A DNA stretch of 64,000 nt from Arthrobacter sp. AQ5-05 (GTDB taxonomy: Bacteria > Actinomycetota > Actinomycetes > Actinomycetales > Micrococcaceae): assembly GCF_003287975.1 (NCBI RefSeq), contig NZ_QMKQ01000012.1, positions 1-64,000 on the forward strand, given 5' to 3'. How positions within the stretch are numbered: position 1 is the stretch's first letter; every line of letters starts with the position of its first letter. The translations under genes and the position numbers were made by a program. The notes below the pieces were generated by a model that worked only from the letters and a program-made list of their open reading frames with translations, ran no database searches and was not told the origin of the DNA. Shown one piece after another: positions 10,121-19,809 of the stretch.

Positions 10121-10152
10121 GCCCTTGTGCAACAAAATGGTTGCACAAGGGC
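10121..10152. promoter_or_regulatory. Perfect palindromic operator before the AHSA1-ArsR pair
   Basis: Arms GCCCTTGTGCAAC (10121-10133) and GTTGCACAAGGGC (10140-10152) form a perfect 13+13 inverted repeat around a 6-base spacer, 22 bases before the AHSA1 start codon. The position suits autorepression by the ArsR protein. Confidence 0.6.
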
Positions 10153-10174
10153 CTACGTTGCACAAGGGCCTACG
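10141..10174. repeat. Tandem duplication of a 17-base operator half
   Basis: TTGCACAAGGGCCTACG occurs twice head to tail (10141-10157 and 10158-10174). The first copy is the right arm of the palindrome. The second adds an extra half-site and contains the stop codon of the small membrane protein gene. Confidence 0.85.
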
Positions 10175-10346
10175 GACCGGTGGCAGCCCTGGATTCGACG
10201 GCCTGCCATCCATTGGAAGGATCCGGGCCGACGGCACCTGAAGCCAGGATGCCGGTGGACCCGATGATGATGCCGACCAGGATCACCAGCAGCACCAGGG
10301 CAAGCAGGATCGACCCGAGCACCGCTGCTCTCTTGCGTGGTTCCAT
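10170..10346 (-). CDS. Small single-pass membrane protein (58 aa)
   Basis: I do not recognise this protein. It starts MEPRKRAAVLGSILLALVLL, with a positively charged N-terminus and one long hydrophobic helix (residues about 7-29), then a short polar tail ending ESRAATGP. The ATG at 10346 is preceded by AGGAGGCAAGC, one of the best ribosome-binding sites in the window, which supports it being real. It begins 35 bases after the argR stop, so it may be the last gene of the arg transcript. Its stop codon lies in the tandem repeat. Confidence 0.6.
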   Translation of the reverse strand: MEPRKRAAVLGSILLALVLLVILVGIIIGSTGILASGAVGPDPSNGWQAVESRAATGP

Positions 10347-10381
10347 GCTTGCCTCCTGGAGCCCGGAAGCCGGCGTGCCGG

Positions 10382-10897
10382 CTACTGCGGGTCGGCCAGT
10401 GCCAGGAACCGGGCGGCAACCTCTGCGCCGCCGTCGACCTCGCGGGTCACCAGCATGACGGTGTCGTCCCCGGCAATGCAGCCCAGGACCTGCGGCATCG
10501 TGGAGTGGTCGATGGACAGGGCCAGGAAATTTGCGGCCCCCGGCGGGGTGCGCAGCACCACGATGTTCCCCGAGGCCTCGGCGGTGATCAGCAGTTCAGC
10601 GCATTGCTTGGCGAGCTTGGCGTCATGGATTTCCTGGCTGACCCCTGCCTGCGGGCTGCGGTCACCACCCTCCTGGCGCACCGCATAGACCAGCCCGCCG
10701 TCGACCCCGCGCACACGCACCGCGCCAAGTTCCACCAGGTCCCGGGACAGCGTGGCCTGGGTGACGGCCATTCCGTCCTCGGCCAGCAGGGCCACGAGCT
10801 CGGCCTGCGAACGGACGGTTTGGGTGGACAGGATCGAGCTCACCCGCGCCTGGCGGGCAATCTTCGTTGTTGGCTGGAACGATGCGGGGGTGCTCAT
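10382..10897 (-). CDS. argR: Arginine repressor
   Basis: This hexameric arginine-sensing repressor of arginine biosynthesis has 171 residues. The N-terminal winged helix (about 13-80) contains ARQARVSSILSTQTVRSQAEL and VTQATLSRDLVELGAVRV. The C-terminal domain ends with the ArgR arginine-binding/trimerisation signature GCIAGDDTVMLVTREVDGGAEVAARFLAL. Its ATG overlaps the argF stop (ATGA). It probably acts on the paired boxes before argC (16310-16346) and argH (7870-7905). Confidence 0.96.
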   Translation of the reverse strand: MSTPASFQPTTKIARQARVSSILSTQTVRSQAELVALLAEDGMAVTQATLSRDLVELGAVRVRGVDGGLVYAVRQEGGDRSPQAGVSQEIHDAKLAKQCAELLITAEASGNIVVLRTPPGAANFLALSIDHSTMPQVLGCIAGDDTVMLVTREVDGGAEVAARFLALADPQ

Positions 10898-11862
10898 CGG
10901 CCGGTGTCCACTCCGGCGACGTCTGCCAGGCCCGACTTGGCCAGCAGCCAGGCCATGATGGCCTTCTGCGCGTGGACGCGGTTCTCGGCCTCGTCAAAGA
11001 CGACCGACTGCGGGCCGTCAATGACGTCGGCGGAGATCTCGTAGCCGCGGTAGGCCGGCAGGCAGTGCAGCACCACGGCGTCCGGATCCGCGTGGGCCAT
11101 GGCCGCAGCATCCACGGCATAGTCGCGGAACAGCTCCATGCGCTGGGCCTTCTCGTCTTCCTGTCCCATGGAGACCCAGGTGTCGGTGGCCACCACGTCG
11201 GCGCCGGCCAGGGCGGCGGCGGCATCGGTGGTCACCAGCACCGACCCTCCGGTTTCGGCGGCGCGGGCCTCGGCCGCGGCGACGATCTCCGCGGCCGGCA
11301 GGTAACCCTCGGGTCCGGCAATGCGCACGTGCATGCCCGCCGTGACCCCGGCCAGCAGGTAGGAGTTGGCCATGTTGTTGGCCGAGTCCCCCAGGTAGGC
11401 CATGGACAGCCCGGCCAGCGCGCCCTTGTGCTCTCGCACGGTGAGCAGGTCGGCCAGCAGCTGGCACGGGTGGTAGTCGTCGGACAGGGCGTTGATGACC
11501 GGGACGTGTGAGTTCTGCGCCATTTCCTCCAGGCCGGCCTGGGCGTAGGTGCGCCACACGATGGTGGAGACCATGCGCTCGAGGACCTTGGCCGAATCGG
11601 AGATCGATTCCTTGTGGCCCAGCTGCGATTCGGCGGAGTTGATGATCAGCGGGGAACCGCCGAGCTCGGCGATGCCGGCGGCGAAGGAGACGCGGGTGCG
11701 GGTGGAGGTCTTGTCGAAAAAGACCGCCACGGTCTGCGGGCCGGCGTACGGCTTGTATCCGTACTTGTCTTTCTTCATGGCCACGGCAAGGTCAAGGACC
11801 TCCCCCTGCTCGGCCTGGGTCAGGTCCAGGTCGGTCAGGAAATGGCGAACGGTGTTGGTCAT
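10894..11862 (-). CDS. argF: Ornithine carbamoyltransferase
   Basis: It forms citrulline from ornithine and carbamoyl phosphate. In 322 residues it shows the carbamoyl-phosphate motif STRTRVSF, the MVWR-equivalent stretch STIVWRTYAQAGLEEMAQ, and the ornithine loop HCLPAYRGYEI. The start MTNTVRHFLTDLDL at 11862 lies 11 bases after the argD stop, and the open frame above it belongs to the antisense noise of argD. It overlaps argR by four bases downstream. Confidence 0.96.
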   Translation of the reverse strand: MTNTVRHFLTDLDLTQAEQGEVLDLAVAMKKDKYGYKPYAGPQTVAVFFDKTSTRTRVSFAAGIAELGGSPLIINSAESQLGHKESISDSAKVLERMVSTIVWRTYAQAGLEEMAQNSHVPVINALSDDYHPCQLLADLLTVREHKGALAGLSMAYLGDSANNMANSYLLAGVTAGMHVRIAGPEGYLPAAEIVAAAEARAAETGGSVLVTTDAAAALAGADVVATDTWVSMGQEDEKAQRMELFRDYAVDAAAMAHADPDAVVLHCLPAYRGYEISADVIDGPQSVVFDEAENRVHAQKAIMAWLLAKSGLADVAGVDTGR

Positions 11863-11873
11863 GGTCGCGGGTC

Positions 11874-13118
11874 CTATTCCTTGGTGGCGGCAACGGCGGC
11901 GGCGTAAAGCGCCGGCAGTGCCGCAACGAATGTGTCGAGTTGCTCGGTGGTGATGATCAGCGGGGGTGCCAGGCGCAGCGTGTTGGGGCCCGGGGCGTTG
12001 ATGATGAATCCGGCATCCAGTGCCGCGGTCACCACGGCCGGTGCGACCGCCGTTTCCAGGTCCAGCCCGATGAGCAGGCCGCGGCCGCGGACGGCGGTGA
12101 CGAAGTCCAGCGCGGCAAGCTTGGAGCGCAGCTGGGCCCCCACGGACTTCACCTGGGCCAGGAGGTCCTGGGTTTCGATGACGTGCAGGGTCGCCAGCGC
12201 CGCGGCGGTGGCCACGGGGTTGCCCCCGAAGGTGGTCCCGTGCTGCCCGGGGGCCAGCAGGCCGGTGGCCTGCGTGCCGAAGACGATCATGGCCCCGATG
12301 GGGAAGCCGCCGCCCAGGCCCTTGGCCAGGGTCATGGCGTCGGGCGTGACCCCGGCGGAGGCGAACCATTCCCCGGTGCGGCCGATGCCCGTCTGGACCT
12401 CGTCGAAGACCAGCAGTGCGCCGGCCTCCGCGGTGATCGTCCGTGCCGCCTGCAGGTAGCCGGGGGCGAATTCGATGACGCCGGCCTCGCCCTGGATGGG
12501 CTCGATGAACACCGCTGCGGTGGTCTCATCCACCGCCGCGCGCAGCGCCTCGATATCTCCGGCCGGGATCCATTCCACGCCCCCGGGCAGCGGTTCGAAC
12601 GGTTCGCGGTAGGCCTGCTTCCAGGTCAGTGCGAGTGCTCCCATGGTGCGGCCGTGGAAGGCTTGCTCCAGGGCAATGATCTTGGAGCGGGGCGCCTGCC
12701 GGGTGCCGGCGTTGCGGCGGGCGAGCTTGAACGCCGCCTCGTTGGCCTCGGTTCCGGAGTTGGTGAAAAAGACCTTGGAACCGGCCGGTGCCTGGCTGAT
12801 TTCCAGCAGTTTTTCGGCCAGGGCGATCTGCGTGGGGCTGGTGAAGAAGTTGGAGATGTGTCCCAGCGTTGCCAGCTGGGAGGAGATCACCGAGGTGACC
12901 AGCGGGTGGGCGTGGCCCAGGGCGTTCACGGCGATCCCGGAGAGCAGGTCGAGGTATTCCTTGCCGTCCGCGTCCCACACGTGGCAGCCGGCCCCGCGCA
13001 CCAGCACCCGCTGCGGGGTGCCGAAGACACCGAGCAGCGAGTGGTTGTAGCGGGCCAGCAATTCGCTGCCGGCCAGGGCGTTCAGGTCGCCGGTTTCCTG
13101 TTCAATGATCTCGTTCAT
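11874..13118 (-). CDS. argD: Acetylornithine aminotransferase
   Basis: This class III PLP aminotransferase makes N-acetylornithine from N-acetylglutamate semialdehyde. The 414-residue protein contains the PLP phosphate-binding [19 protein letters not shown], the [18 protein letters not shown] Asp motif, and the Schiff-base lysine in [16 protein letters not shown]. Its start overlaps the argB stop by four bases (ATGA). Confidence 0.96.
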   Translation of the reverse strand: MNEIIEQETGDLNALAGSELLARYNHSLLGVFGTPQRVLVRGAGCHVWDADGKEYLDLLSGIAVNALGHAHPLVTSVISSQLATLGHISNFFTSPTQIALAEKLLEISQAPAGSKVFFTNSGTEANEAAFKLARRNAGTRQAPRSKIIALEQAFHGRTMGALALTWKQAYREPFEPLPGGVEWIPAGDIEALRAAVDETTAAVFIEPIQGEAGVIEFAPGYLQAARTITAEAGALLVFDEVQTGIGRTGEWFASAGVTPDAMTLAKGLGGGFPIGAMIVFGTQATGLLAPGQHGTTFGGNPVATAAALATLHVIETQDLLAQVKSVGAQLRSKLAALDFVTAVRGRGLLIGLDLETAVAPAVVTAALDAGFIINAPGPNTLRLAPPLIITTEQLDTFVAALPALYAAAVAATKE

Positions 13119-14035
13119 GCCTTGTCCTTGGGAATGACTTGGGTTCCGACGCCGGCGGAGGTGAAGACCTCCAGCAGCATGGAGTGCGGTTGGCGGCCAT
13201 CGACGATGTGGGCCTGGCCCACGCCCCCGTCCACGGCCTTGAGGCAGGCTGCCATCTTGGGGATCATGCCCGATTCCAGCGAGGGCATCAGGGCGCGCAG
13301 CGTCTCGGTGTCCAGCGAGGAGATCAGCGATGACTTGTCGGGCCAGGCGGCGTAGAGCCCCTCGACGTCGGTGAGGATCACCAGCTTGGAGGCGCCCAGT
13401 GCGCTTGCCAGCGCCGCGGCGGCGGTGTCGGCGTTGACGTTGAGCACCTGCCCGGTGGGGTTGTCCTTGTCGTCGACCTCCGGGGCCACGGTGGAGACGA
13501 CCGGGATCTTGCCGGCGGCCAGCAGGTCCAGGATCTGGTCGGGCTTGACACCGGTCACTTCGCCGACGAGTCCGAGGTCCACGTGCTGGCCGGCGATGTA
13601 GGTCCCGGTCCGCACGGCGCGCAGCAGGGCGCCGTCCTCGCCGGAGAGCCCCACCGCGTAGGGGCCGTGCGAGTTGATCAATCCGATCAGTTCGCGCTGC
13701 ACCTGCCCGGTGAGCACCATGCGCACCACGTCCATGGCTTCGGGGGTGGTGACGCGCAGCCCGCCCTTGAACTCGGATTCGATGCCCAGGCGGCTGAGCA
13801 TGGAATTGATCTGCGGGCCTCCCCCGTGCACGACCACGGGGTTGATGCCCACATGGCGCAGGAAGACGATGTCCTCGGCGAAGGCGCGGCGCAATTCCTC
13901 GTTGACCATGGCGTTGCCGCCGTACTTGATCACCATGGTGGTGCCGGCGAAACGCTGGATCCAGGGAAGCGCCTCGATCAGGGCCTCGGCCTTGCGTTGG
14001 GCCACGTCCATGGCCGTGGGTGTTTTCTCAGACAT
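13115..14035 (-). CDS. argB: Acetylglutamate kinase
   Basis: It phosphorylates N-acetylglutamate, usually the feedback-inhibited step. The 306-residue amino acid kinase shows [45 protein letters not shown] and a C-terminal [16 protein letters not shown] plus [17 protein letters not shown]. The N-terminal extension before TTMVIKYGG includes a helix ([15 protein letters not shown]) typical of arginine-sensitive enzymes. It lies 54 bases after argJ. Confidence 0.96.
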   Translation of the reverse strand: MSEKTPTAMDVAQRKAEALIEALPWIQRFAGTTMVIKYGGNAMVNEELRRAFAEDIVFLRHVGINPVVVHGGGPQINSMLSRLGIESEFKGGLRVTTPEAMDVVRMVLTGQVQRELIGLINSHGPYAVGLSGEDGALLRAVRTGTYIAGQHVDLGLVGEVTGVKPDQILDLLAAGKIPVVSTVAPEVDDKDNPTGQVLNVNADTAAAALASALGASKLVILTDVEGLYAAWPDKSSLISSLDTETLRALMPSLESGMIPKMAACLKAVDGGVGQAHIVDGRQPHSMLLEVFTSAGVGTQVIPKDKA

Positions 14036-14089
14036 GCTCTTGGGTGATCCTCACTGGAACGTTTGGGTCGAAGGGGCGAAAAGCGCCAT

Positions 14090-15268
14090 CTAGCTGCTGT
14101 AGGCGGAGTTCTCGTGGACGTAGTCGTGGGTCAGGTCGTTGGTCCACAGGCTGGCCTCGGCCGTCCCGGCGTTCAGGTCGATTTCCACGAGCACCTGGCG
14201 GCCGCTGAGGTCCACCAGGTTCCTGTCGTCGCCCACCCCGCCGTTGCGGCAGACCTGCACGCCGTTGATGGACACGTTCAGCTCGTCGGGCTCGAAGGCC
14301 GCCTGGGTGGTCCCGACCGCGGAGAGCACCCGTCCCCAATTGGGGTCCTGGCCGAAGATCGCGGTCTTGAACAGGTTGGAGCGCGCCACGGTGCGCGAGA
14401 CCTCCACGGCCTCGTCCTCGGTGGCCGCGTTGAAGGTGCGGATGGTGATCTCGTGGGCCGCGCCCTCGGCGTCGGAGATCAGCGTCTTGGCCAGCTCCAC
14501 GCAGGTTGCCCCAAGTCCGGCGGAGAACTCCGCGAGGTCGGGGACGGTGCCGGAAGCGCCGGAAGACATCAGGATGACGGTGTCGTTGGTGGACATGCAG
14601 CCGTCTGAATCGGCGCGGTCGAAGCTCACCCGGGTGGCCTCGCGCAGCGCGGCGTCCAGCTGGGAGGGATCCAGCACGGCGTCGGTGGTGATGACCACGA
14701 GCATGGTGGCCAGCCCGGGGGCGAGCATGCCAGCGCCCTTGGCCATGGCACCGATCGAGTAGCCTGTGCCGGTGAATCCGGCCTGCTTGGACACGGTGTC
14801 GGTGGTCATGATGGCGGTGGCTGCGACGGAGCCGCCGTCGAACTCGTTGCCGGTGCCCAGTGCGGCGGCCGCGGCGTCGACGCCGGGCAGGATCTTGTCC
14901 ATCGGCAGCTGCTCGCCGATCAGCCCGGTGGAGCACACCAGCACGTCACCGCTGGAAACGCCCAACACCGTGGCGACATGCTCGGCGGTGGCGTGGGTGT
15001 TGGCGAAGCCCTCGGGGCCGGTGCAGGCGTTGGCGCCGCCGGAGTTCAGCACCACGGCGTCGGCGCGTCCGTCGGTGATGACCTGGCGGGACCAGTGCAC
15101 CGGGGCGGCTGCCACGCGGTTGGAGGTGAACACGGCCGCGGCGTCGAAGCGCGGGCCGTTGTTGCGCACCAGGGCCAGGTCCGGGTTTCCCGAGGCCTTG
15201 AGCCCGGCGGTGATGCCCGAGGCATCGAAGCCTGCCGGGGTGGTGATTCCCATCGGTGCGGTGCTCAC
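14090..15268 (-). CDS. argJ: Glutamate N-acetyltransferase / amino-acid acetyltransferase (OAT)
   Basis: This enzyme recycles the acetyl group from acetylornithine to glutamate. The 392-residue precursor has the autocleavage signature [13 protein letters not shown] with the nucleophile Thr188, giving alpha and beta chains. The GTG start (15266-15268) overlaps the argC stop (GTGA), and GGAGTAGCACC lies upstream. Whether it also uses acetyl-CoA (bifunctional) cannot be judged from sequence, but no separate argA is nearby. Confidence 0.96.
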   Translation of the reverse strand: MSTAPMGITTPAGFDASGITAGLKASGNPDLALVRNNGPRFDAAAVFTSNRVAAAPVHWSRQVITDGRADAVVLNSGGANACTGPEGFANTHATAEHVATVLGVSSGDVLVCSTGLIGEQLPMDKILPGVDAAAAALGTGNEFDGGSVAATAIMTTDTVSKQAGFTGTGYSIGAMAKGAGMLAPGLATMLVVITTDAVLDPSQLDAALREATRVSFDRADSDGCMSTNDTVILMSSGASGTVPDLAEFSAGLGATCVELAKTLISDAEGAAHEITIRTFNAATEDEAVEVSRTVARSNLFKTAIFGQDPNWGRVLSAVGTTQAAFEPDELNVSINGVQVCRNGGVGDDRNLVDLSGRQVLVEIDLNAGTAEASLWTNDLTHDYVHENSAYSS

Positions 15269-16296
15269 GGTGCTACTCCTTCAAATGCCAGGCCGGCGGT
15301 TTCGTTCAGGCCCAGGGCGATGTTCATGGATTGGACGGCGCCGCCGGCGGTGCCCTTGGTCAGGTTGTCGATGACGGTGGAGACGATCACGCGGCCCGCG
15401 TGCGGGTCGAAGGCCAACTGGATCTGGGCGTGGTTCGAGCCCATGACCGAGGAGGTCGCGGGCCATTGGCCCTCGGGCAGCACGTGCACGAACGGTTCGT
15501 CGGCGTAGGCTGCCACCCAGGCGGCGCGCAGCGTTGCCTCGTCCACGCCGGGCTTGACCTTCGCGGTGGCGGTGGTGAGGATGCCGCGGGGCATCGGGGC
15601 CAGGGTCGGGGTGAAGGAGACCGTCACCGGGACCCCTGCCGCATTGGACAGGCCCTGTTCCATTTCCGGGGTGTGGCGGTGGGACCCGCCCACGCCGTAG
15701 GGGTTCATCGATCCCATGACCTCGGCGCCGATGAGGTTGACCTTGGCGCTCTTGCCGGCGCCGGAGGTTCCGGAGGCGGAGACCACCACGACGTCGTCGG
15801 GCTCGAGCAGGTCCGCGGCGAAGCCCGGCACGAGGGCCAGTTGGACCGAGGTCGGGTAGCAGCCTGGCACCGCGATGCGCTTGGCGCCCACGAGCTTGGC
15901 GCGGGCCCCGGGCAGCTCGGGCAGTCCGTAGGGCCAGGTTCCGGCGTGTGCCGAACCGTAGAACTTTTCCCAGGCCTCGGGCGATTCGAGGCGGTGGTCC
16001 GCTCCGGCGTCGATGACCAGGGTCTCGGCCGGGAGCTGGGAGGCGATTTCGGCGCTGTGCCCGTGCGGCAGGGCCAGGAACACGACGTCGTGTCCGCTCA
16101 GTTGCTCGACGGTGGTTTCCACCAGGATGCGGTCGGCCAGGGAATGCAGGTGCGGGGCGAGTTCGCCCAGTCGCTGCCCGGCATTCGAGTGGGCGGTAAT
16201 GGCCCCGATGGTTACGTCCGGGTGATTGGACAGCAAGCGCAAGACCTCGCCGCCGGCATACCCACTGGCTCCGGATACAGCTACTGAAATCGTCAT
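15265..16296 (-). CDS. argC: N-acetyl-gamma-glutamyl-phosphate reductase
   Basis: It reduces N-acetylglutamyl phosphate to the semialdehyde using NADPH. The 343-residue protein starts with a Rossmann motif ([18 protein letters not shown]) and carries the catalytic Cys in [15 protein letters not shown]. It is the first gene of argCJBDFR. TAGGGT lies exactly 6 bases before the ATG with no Shine-Dalgarno, so transcription probably starts at the codon itself. The two ARG boxes lie immediately upstream of this -10, placed to block polymerase. Confidence 0.96.
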   Translation of the reverse strand: MTISVAVSGASGYAGGEVLRLLSNHPDVTIGAITAHSNAGQRLGELAPHLHSLADRILVETTVEQLSGHDVVFLALPHGHSAEIASQLPAETLVIDAGADHRLESPEAWEKFYGSAHAGTWPYGLPELPGARAKLVGAKRIAVPGCYPTSVQLALVPGFAADLLEPDDVVVVSASGTSGAGKSAKVNLIGAEVMGSMNPYGVGGSHRHTPEMEQGLSNAAGVPVTVSFTPTLAPMPRGILTTATAKVKPGVDEATLRAAWVAAYADEPFVHVLPEGQWPATSSVMGSNHAQIQLAFDPHAGRVIVSTVIDNLTKGTAGGAVQSMNIALGLNETAGLAFEGVAP

Positions 16297-16309
16297 GAAC
16301 CAACCCTAC

Positions 16310-16346
16310 TACGCATTTATGCATGATTGCTAATAAATATTCACAA
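16310..16346 (-). promoter_or_regulatory. Paired ArgR operator upstream of argC
   Basis: On the minus strand the sites TTGTGAATATTTATTAGC (16329-16346) and ATCATGCATAAATGCGTA (16310-16327) lie one base apart, just upstream of the probable argC -10 element (TAGGGT, 16303-16308). The first site shares TTGTGAATA and a TTAT core with the argH operator, supporting a common regulator. Confidence 0.7.
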
Positions 16347-16449
16347 TGGGGTGTCCCATCACGCAACATCCCCGCCACCTGGCCTGGAGGTTACGAGGTC
16401 GAACGCTAGGGTTGTGTCAAAACCAAGAGCTGACCAAGGAGTTGCGCAC

Positions 16450-17418
16450 GTGAGTCCCCATGCAATTATCGCCCGCCAGGCCGGCGGGCCCGAAGTATTC
16501 GACTATGTTTCCTCGGAAACCCCCTCTCCGCATGCCGGGCAGCTGCTGGTAAAGGTCGCCGCCGTGGGCGTGAACTTCATCGAAACCTACCAGCGCTCGG
16601 GGGTCTACAAGGTCAAGTACCCCTTCATCCCGGGCAGCGAATACGCGGGCATTGTCGAGGCCGTCGGGGACGGCGTCACCGGCTTCGCCGTCGGCGACCG
16701 GGTGGCCACCACCGAGGGGTCCAAGGCGTACGCCAACTACACCCTGCTGGATGCCGAGAAGGCGTTGCCGGTTCCCGCAAACGTCGCGCTGGATGTCGCC
16801 GGCGCGCTTCCCCTGCAGGGCATCACCGCCCACTACCTCGTGAATTCCAGCTACGACGTGCAGCCCGGGGACACCGTGCTGACCTATGCCGGGGCCGGCG
16901 GGGTGGGCCTGCTGCTGATCCAGCTGCTCAAACTGCGCGGGGCCACCGTCATCACCACCACCTCGACCCCGGAAAAGGCGGCATTGGCGCGCGGCGCAGG
17001 TGCCGACCATGTCTTGGGCTACGACGAGGTCCCTTCACGCGTCCGCGAAATCACCGGGGGTCGCGGCGTGGATGTCGTGTACGACGGCATCGGCAAGGAC
17101 ACCTTCGACGGGTCCCTCGAGTCCCTGAAAATACGCGGCACCCTGGTGCTCTTTGGCGGGGCGTCGGGCCAGGTCCCGCCCTTTGACCTGCAACGCCTGA
17201 ATGCACACGGCTCACTCACCGTGACCCGACCCAAGATCGGCGACTTCCTGCTCGACGCCGAGGAGCGCCGCTGGCGCTCGGGAGAGATCTTCGGCCTGGT
17301 CGCCGACGGCAAGCTCAATGTCAGGATCGGCGCCCGCTTCCCGCTGGCCGAGGCCGGTGCCGCGCACACGGCCCTCGAATCCCGCGCCACCACCGGCAAG
17401 GTCATCCTGGTTCCGTAA
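16450..17418 (+). CDS. Quinone oxidoreductase (zinc-free MDR family)
   Basis: This 322-residue medium-chain reductase resembles NADPH:quinone reductase (Qor). Seen: an N-terminal GroES-like part with GVNFIETYQRSGVYKVKYPFIPGSEYAG, the NADPH-binding VLTYAGAGGVGLLLIQLLK, and no zinc-ligand cysteines. It probably reduces quinones or other electrophilic carbonyls in the cytosol. The GTG at 16450 follows AAGGAG at 8-10 bases. It is divergent from argC and has no operon partner. Confidence 0.88.
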   Translation: MSPHAIIARQAGGPEVFDYVSSETPSPHAGQLLVKVAAVGVNFIETYQRSGVYKVKYPFIPGSEYAGIVEAVGDGVTGFAVGDRVATTEGSKAYANYTLLDAEKALPVPANVALDVAGALPLQGITAHYLVNSSYDVQPGDTVLTYAGAGGVGLLLIQLLKLRGATVITTTSTPEKAALARGAGADHVLGYDEVPSRVREITGGRGVDVVYDGIGKDTFDGSLESLKIRGTLVLFGGASGQVPPFDLQRLNAHGSLTVTRPKIGDFLLDAEERRWRSGEIFGLVADGKLNVRIGARFPLAEAGAAHTALESRATTGKVILVP

Positions 17419-17737
17419 CCGCAAACCAGCACTTGCCGCACGCCGTCGGGCCACGTACGGCGTACGGCGTACGGCGCTAAGGAAACCACATCGGCAGACT
17501 TTCCCATGGGCAAACTGCCACTCCAAGTCGGATGCCAAGGACCTGAAGAAAGAGGCAGTCGTCCGGGACCTGCTGCGCCCCGTTACCCATGAAGGACCTG
17601 TCCCAAGGTCGGCCGATGGTAGCGGAGTTGACCGGGCGGGGAGCTATTGGCGCGGTGGTCGAACGGAATCGACTGAGACATTCGGCGCCTAAGCGCCCGG
17701 GGCGACCTGCCGCCCTGGGACCCGGATGCGAAAGCGG
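17419..17737. other. Intergenic region with a 7-base triplication
   Basis: No credible gene is seen in this 319-base gap between convergent genes. GTACGGC is repeated three times in tandem (17455-17475), close to the quinone reductase stop. Codon use in the open frames is unlike the neighbouring genes. No tRNA or insertion-sequence remnant was recognised. Confidence 0.5.
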
Positions 17738-18211
17738 CTAACGCAAGGCACGAAGATACCTCCGGCGAACGATGCCCTGCACGATCAGGAGCAAGGGGAA
17801 CAGTGCCCGCCAAGGCTGCTGCGGTGCAGCACGAGTGAGGGATCGCACCGTGAGGCGCACTTCGTCTCCGTGCCGGCTGACCATGAACGCTTCCTCGCCA
17901 CTGACCGGGTGCCCGGGCAGGGTGCGGTAGGAGAATCCGACCCGATCAGGCTCATCCACGACGGCCACCACCTCCACCGGCTCAATGATGCCAACGCCGA
18001 ATAGGCGCGCCGTGACTTCCACGCGGTCGCCCGCTCTCACCGTAGCGGAGGAGCCCACAGTGAAGCCGCTGGCCGTCTTGACTCCCCAGCGCAACACCTC
18101 CGCAATGGACCGTTCCCACACCTGGTCCCCGGTCCCAATGACCGACGAGGCTTCCGAGCGACGGTACTTCCCATCACTCGGTGGCCAAAGCCCAAGATCC
18201 GGATTCGTCAT
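17738..18211 (-). CDS. DUF1990-family protein
   Basis: This 157-residue protein has the DUF1990 pattern: a central RWGVKTASGF, then DRVEVTARLFGVGIIEPVEVVAVVDEPDRVGFSYRTLPGHPVSGEEAFMV. That layout resembles a lipocalin/START-like ligand-binding barrel. The biological role is not known. The ATG at 18211 is preceded by GAGGATGGCGC, and this start gives the usual family length. It is divergent from the ROK regulator across 271 bases. Confidence 0.8.
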   Translation of the reverse strand: MTNPDLGLWPPSDGKYRRSEASSVIGTGDQVWERSIAEVLRWGVKTASGFTVGSSATVRAGDRVEVTARLFGVGIIEPVEVVAVVDEPDRVGFSYRTLPGHPVSGEEAFMVSRHGDEVRLTVRSLTRAAPQQPWRALFPLLLIVQGIVRRRYLRALR

Positions 18212-18482
18212 GCGCCATCCTCTTCGTGGTGCCCGCGGGCACCGACCGGATGCCCCTGGAACATTCTTACTACAGTCCGCTGCCGTGCGGAATCGGCGTC
18301 GCCTGCAGAGCCGTCCCCCGCCACCCTGCGGTGCGCATCCCGTGCCGACCATTCATCCGCATCTCCCGCCCGCGGTCCATGAACGCAAGAAATCAAGGCC
18401 ATGCATTCAAGAAAAACGCTTCAACCGAATATTTTGTGTTAACCTCTTGACTGCAATCGATATGTGACGCAAGCTTCATTGC

Positions 18483-19700
18483 ATGACCGACGCCCCACGC
18501 GCCAAACCCGGACGAGCAAACCCTGGTTCCCAATCAGCCCTGCGCAAGCTCAACGAGCAGCGCATCCTGGACACCCTGGCCTCCCACGGAACACTGACCC
18601 AGGCAGGCTTGGCGCGCGTCACCGGGCTGTCCACCGCAACGGTCTCAAACATCGTCAAGACCCTGGCCGCGCAGAACCGCGTGGAAACAGCCACCGTCAC
18701 CAGCTCGGGCCGCCGGGCCCTGGGCGTGAGCCTCCTGGACGTGGCGGACGTGGCCGCCGGCATCGACTTCGGGCGCAGCCACGTACGCGTGGTCCTGGCC
18801 CGGCCCGGATTCCGCCTGCTCGACGAATCCTCCGCCGCGCTGCCCATCGGGCACCGGGTTGAGGACAGCATCGCCATTGCCGCCCGGATGCTCACCGAGG
18901 CCTGCGAGCGCACCGGCACCAACCCCCGGCAGCTGCTGGGTGCCGGGATCGGGGTTCCCGGGCCCATCGACCACCGGACCAATCGGGTGATCCATGGAGC
19001 CATACTGCCCGACTGGGTGGGCATCGACATCGCAGGACAGCTGCGCGGCGCACTGGGGATCCCCGTCATCATTGACAACGACTCGAACCTTGGGGCGCTG
19101 GCCCAGGTCACCTGGGGCGAGCACCAGGCCTGCGCCAACCTGTGCTTCCTGAAGATCGGCAGCGGGATCGGCTCGGGCCTGATCCTGAACGGGTCGCTGT
19201 ACTACGGGCATCTGGGGATCACCGGCGAGATCGGGCATTCGACCATTTTCGACCAGGGCCTGATCTGCCGCTGCGGCAACCGGGGCTGCCTGGAAACCGT
19301 GGCCTCGACCTACACCATGACCGAAATGCTCGGCCACGCCGAGGGCCGGACAATCACGGTGGACGACATCATCAAGCGCGCCCTGGCCGGCGACTCGGCC
19401 ACGCTGCGGGTCATCGACGACGCGGGGGTCGCCGTCGGGCACGCGCTGGCGAACGTTGCGAACCTGATCAATCCCGAGGCCATGGTCATCGGCGGACCGC
19501 TGGCGCCCCTGGGCGAGCTGCTCCTGGACCCCATCCGCCGTGGCCTGAACCGCCACGCAATTCCGGTGGTCGGCGAAAACACGTCCCTGCACATGTCCAT
19601 GCTCGGCGACCGCGCCGAGGCACTCGGCGCGGTCGCGCTGGTGCTTCGCCAGGGCGCGACAGGGCATTCCCCAGACCCGCGGAAGGCAACAAGTCGGTGA
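18483..19700 (+). CDS. ROK-family sugar-responsive repressor
   Basis: This 405-residue protein has an N-terminal winged helix (about 22-75, LNEQRILDTLASHGTLTQAGLARVTGLSTATVSNIVKTL) and a ROK sugar-kinase-like domain. The ROK zinc motif CRCGNRGCLE begins at Cys262, and the active-site-like DNDSNLGALAQ is present. Such NagC/Mlc/XylR-type regulators repress sugar uptake genes until a sugar or its phosphate binds. The importer genes directly downstream are the likely target and may share a transcript; only 109 bases separate them. Confidence 0.88.
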   Translation: MTDAPRAKPGRANPGSQSALRKLNEQRILDTLASHGTLTQAGLARVTGLSTATVSNIVKTLAAQNRVETATVTSSGRRALGVSLLDVADVAAGIDFGRSHVRVVLARPGFRLLDESSAALPIGHRVEDSIAIAARMLTEACERTGTNPRQLLGAGIGVPGPIDHRTNRVIHGAILPDWVGIDIAGQLRGALGIPVIIDNDSNLGALAQVTWGEHQACANLCFLKIGSGIGSGLILNGSLYYGHLGITGEIGHSTIFDQGLICRCGNRGCLETVASTYTMTEMLGHAEGRTITVDDIIKRALAGDSATLRVIDDAGVAVGHALANVANLINPEAMVIGGPLAPLGELLLDPIRRGLNRHAIPVVGENTSLHMSMLGDRAEALGAVALVLRQGATGHSPDPRKATSR

Positions 19701-19716
19701 AGATTGCGTTCAGTAG

Positions 19717-19745
19717 TTGACGCCAAGGTGTGATGCGGGTAACCA
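19717..19745 (+). promoter_or_regulatory. Probable promoter of the sugar ABC operon
   Basis: TTGACG (19717-19722) and TAACCA (19740-19745) are 17 bases apart. Downstream, 19758-19795 holds loosely repeated ACA/TTTT elements that could be a repressor site. Seen by eye only. Confidence 0.4.
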
Positions 19746-19809
19746 TTAGGTAGCACTGAGACACTTTTAGACAATTTCACACATTTTCAAACAACTCTTG
19801 GAGGCAGAC

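Noticed and set aside
10121-10152. Palindrome read as an intrinsic terminator
   Set aside because: It lies just upstream of the AHSA1 start codon, is symmetric with a 6-base centre and has no U-tract. An operator fits better.
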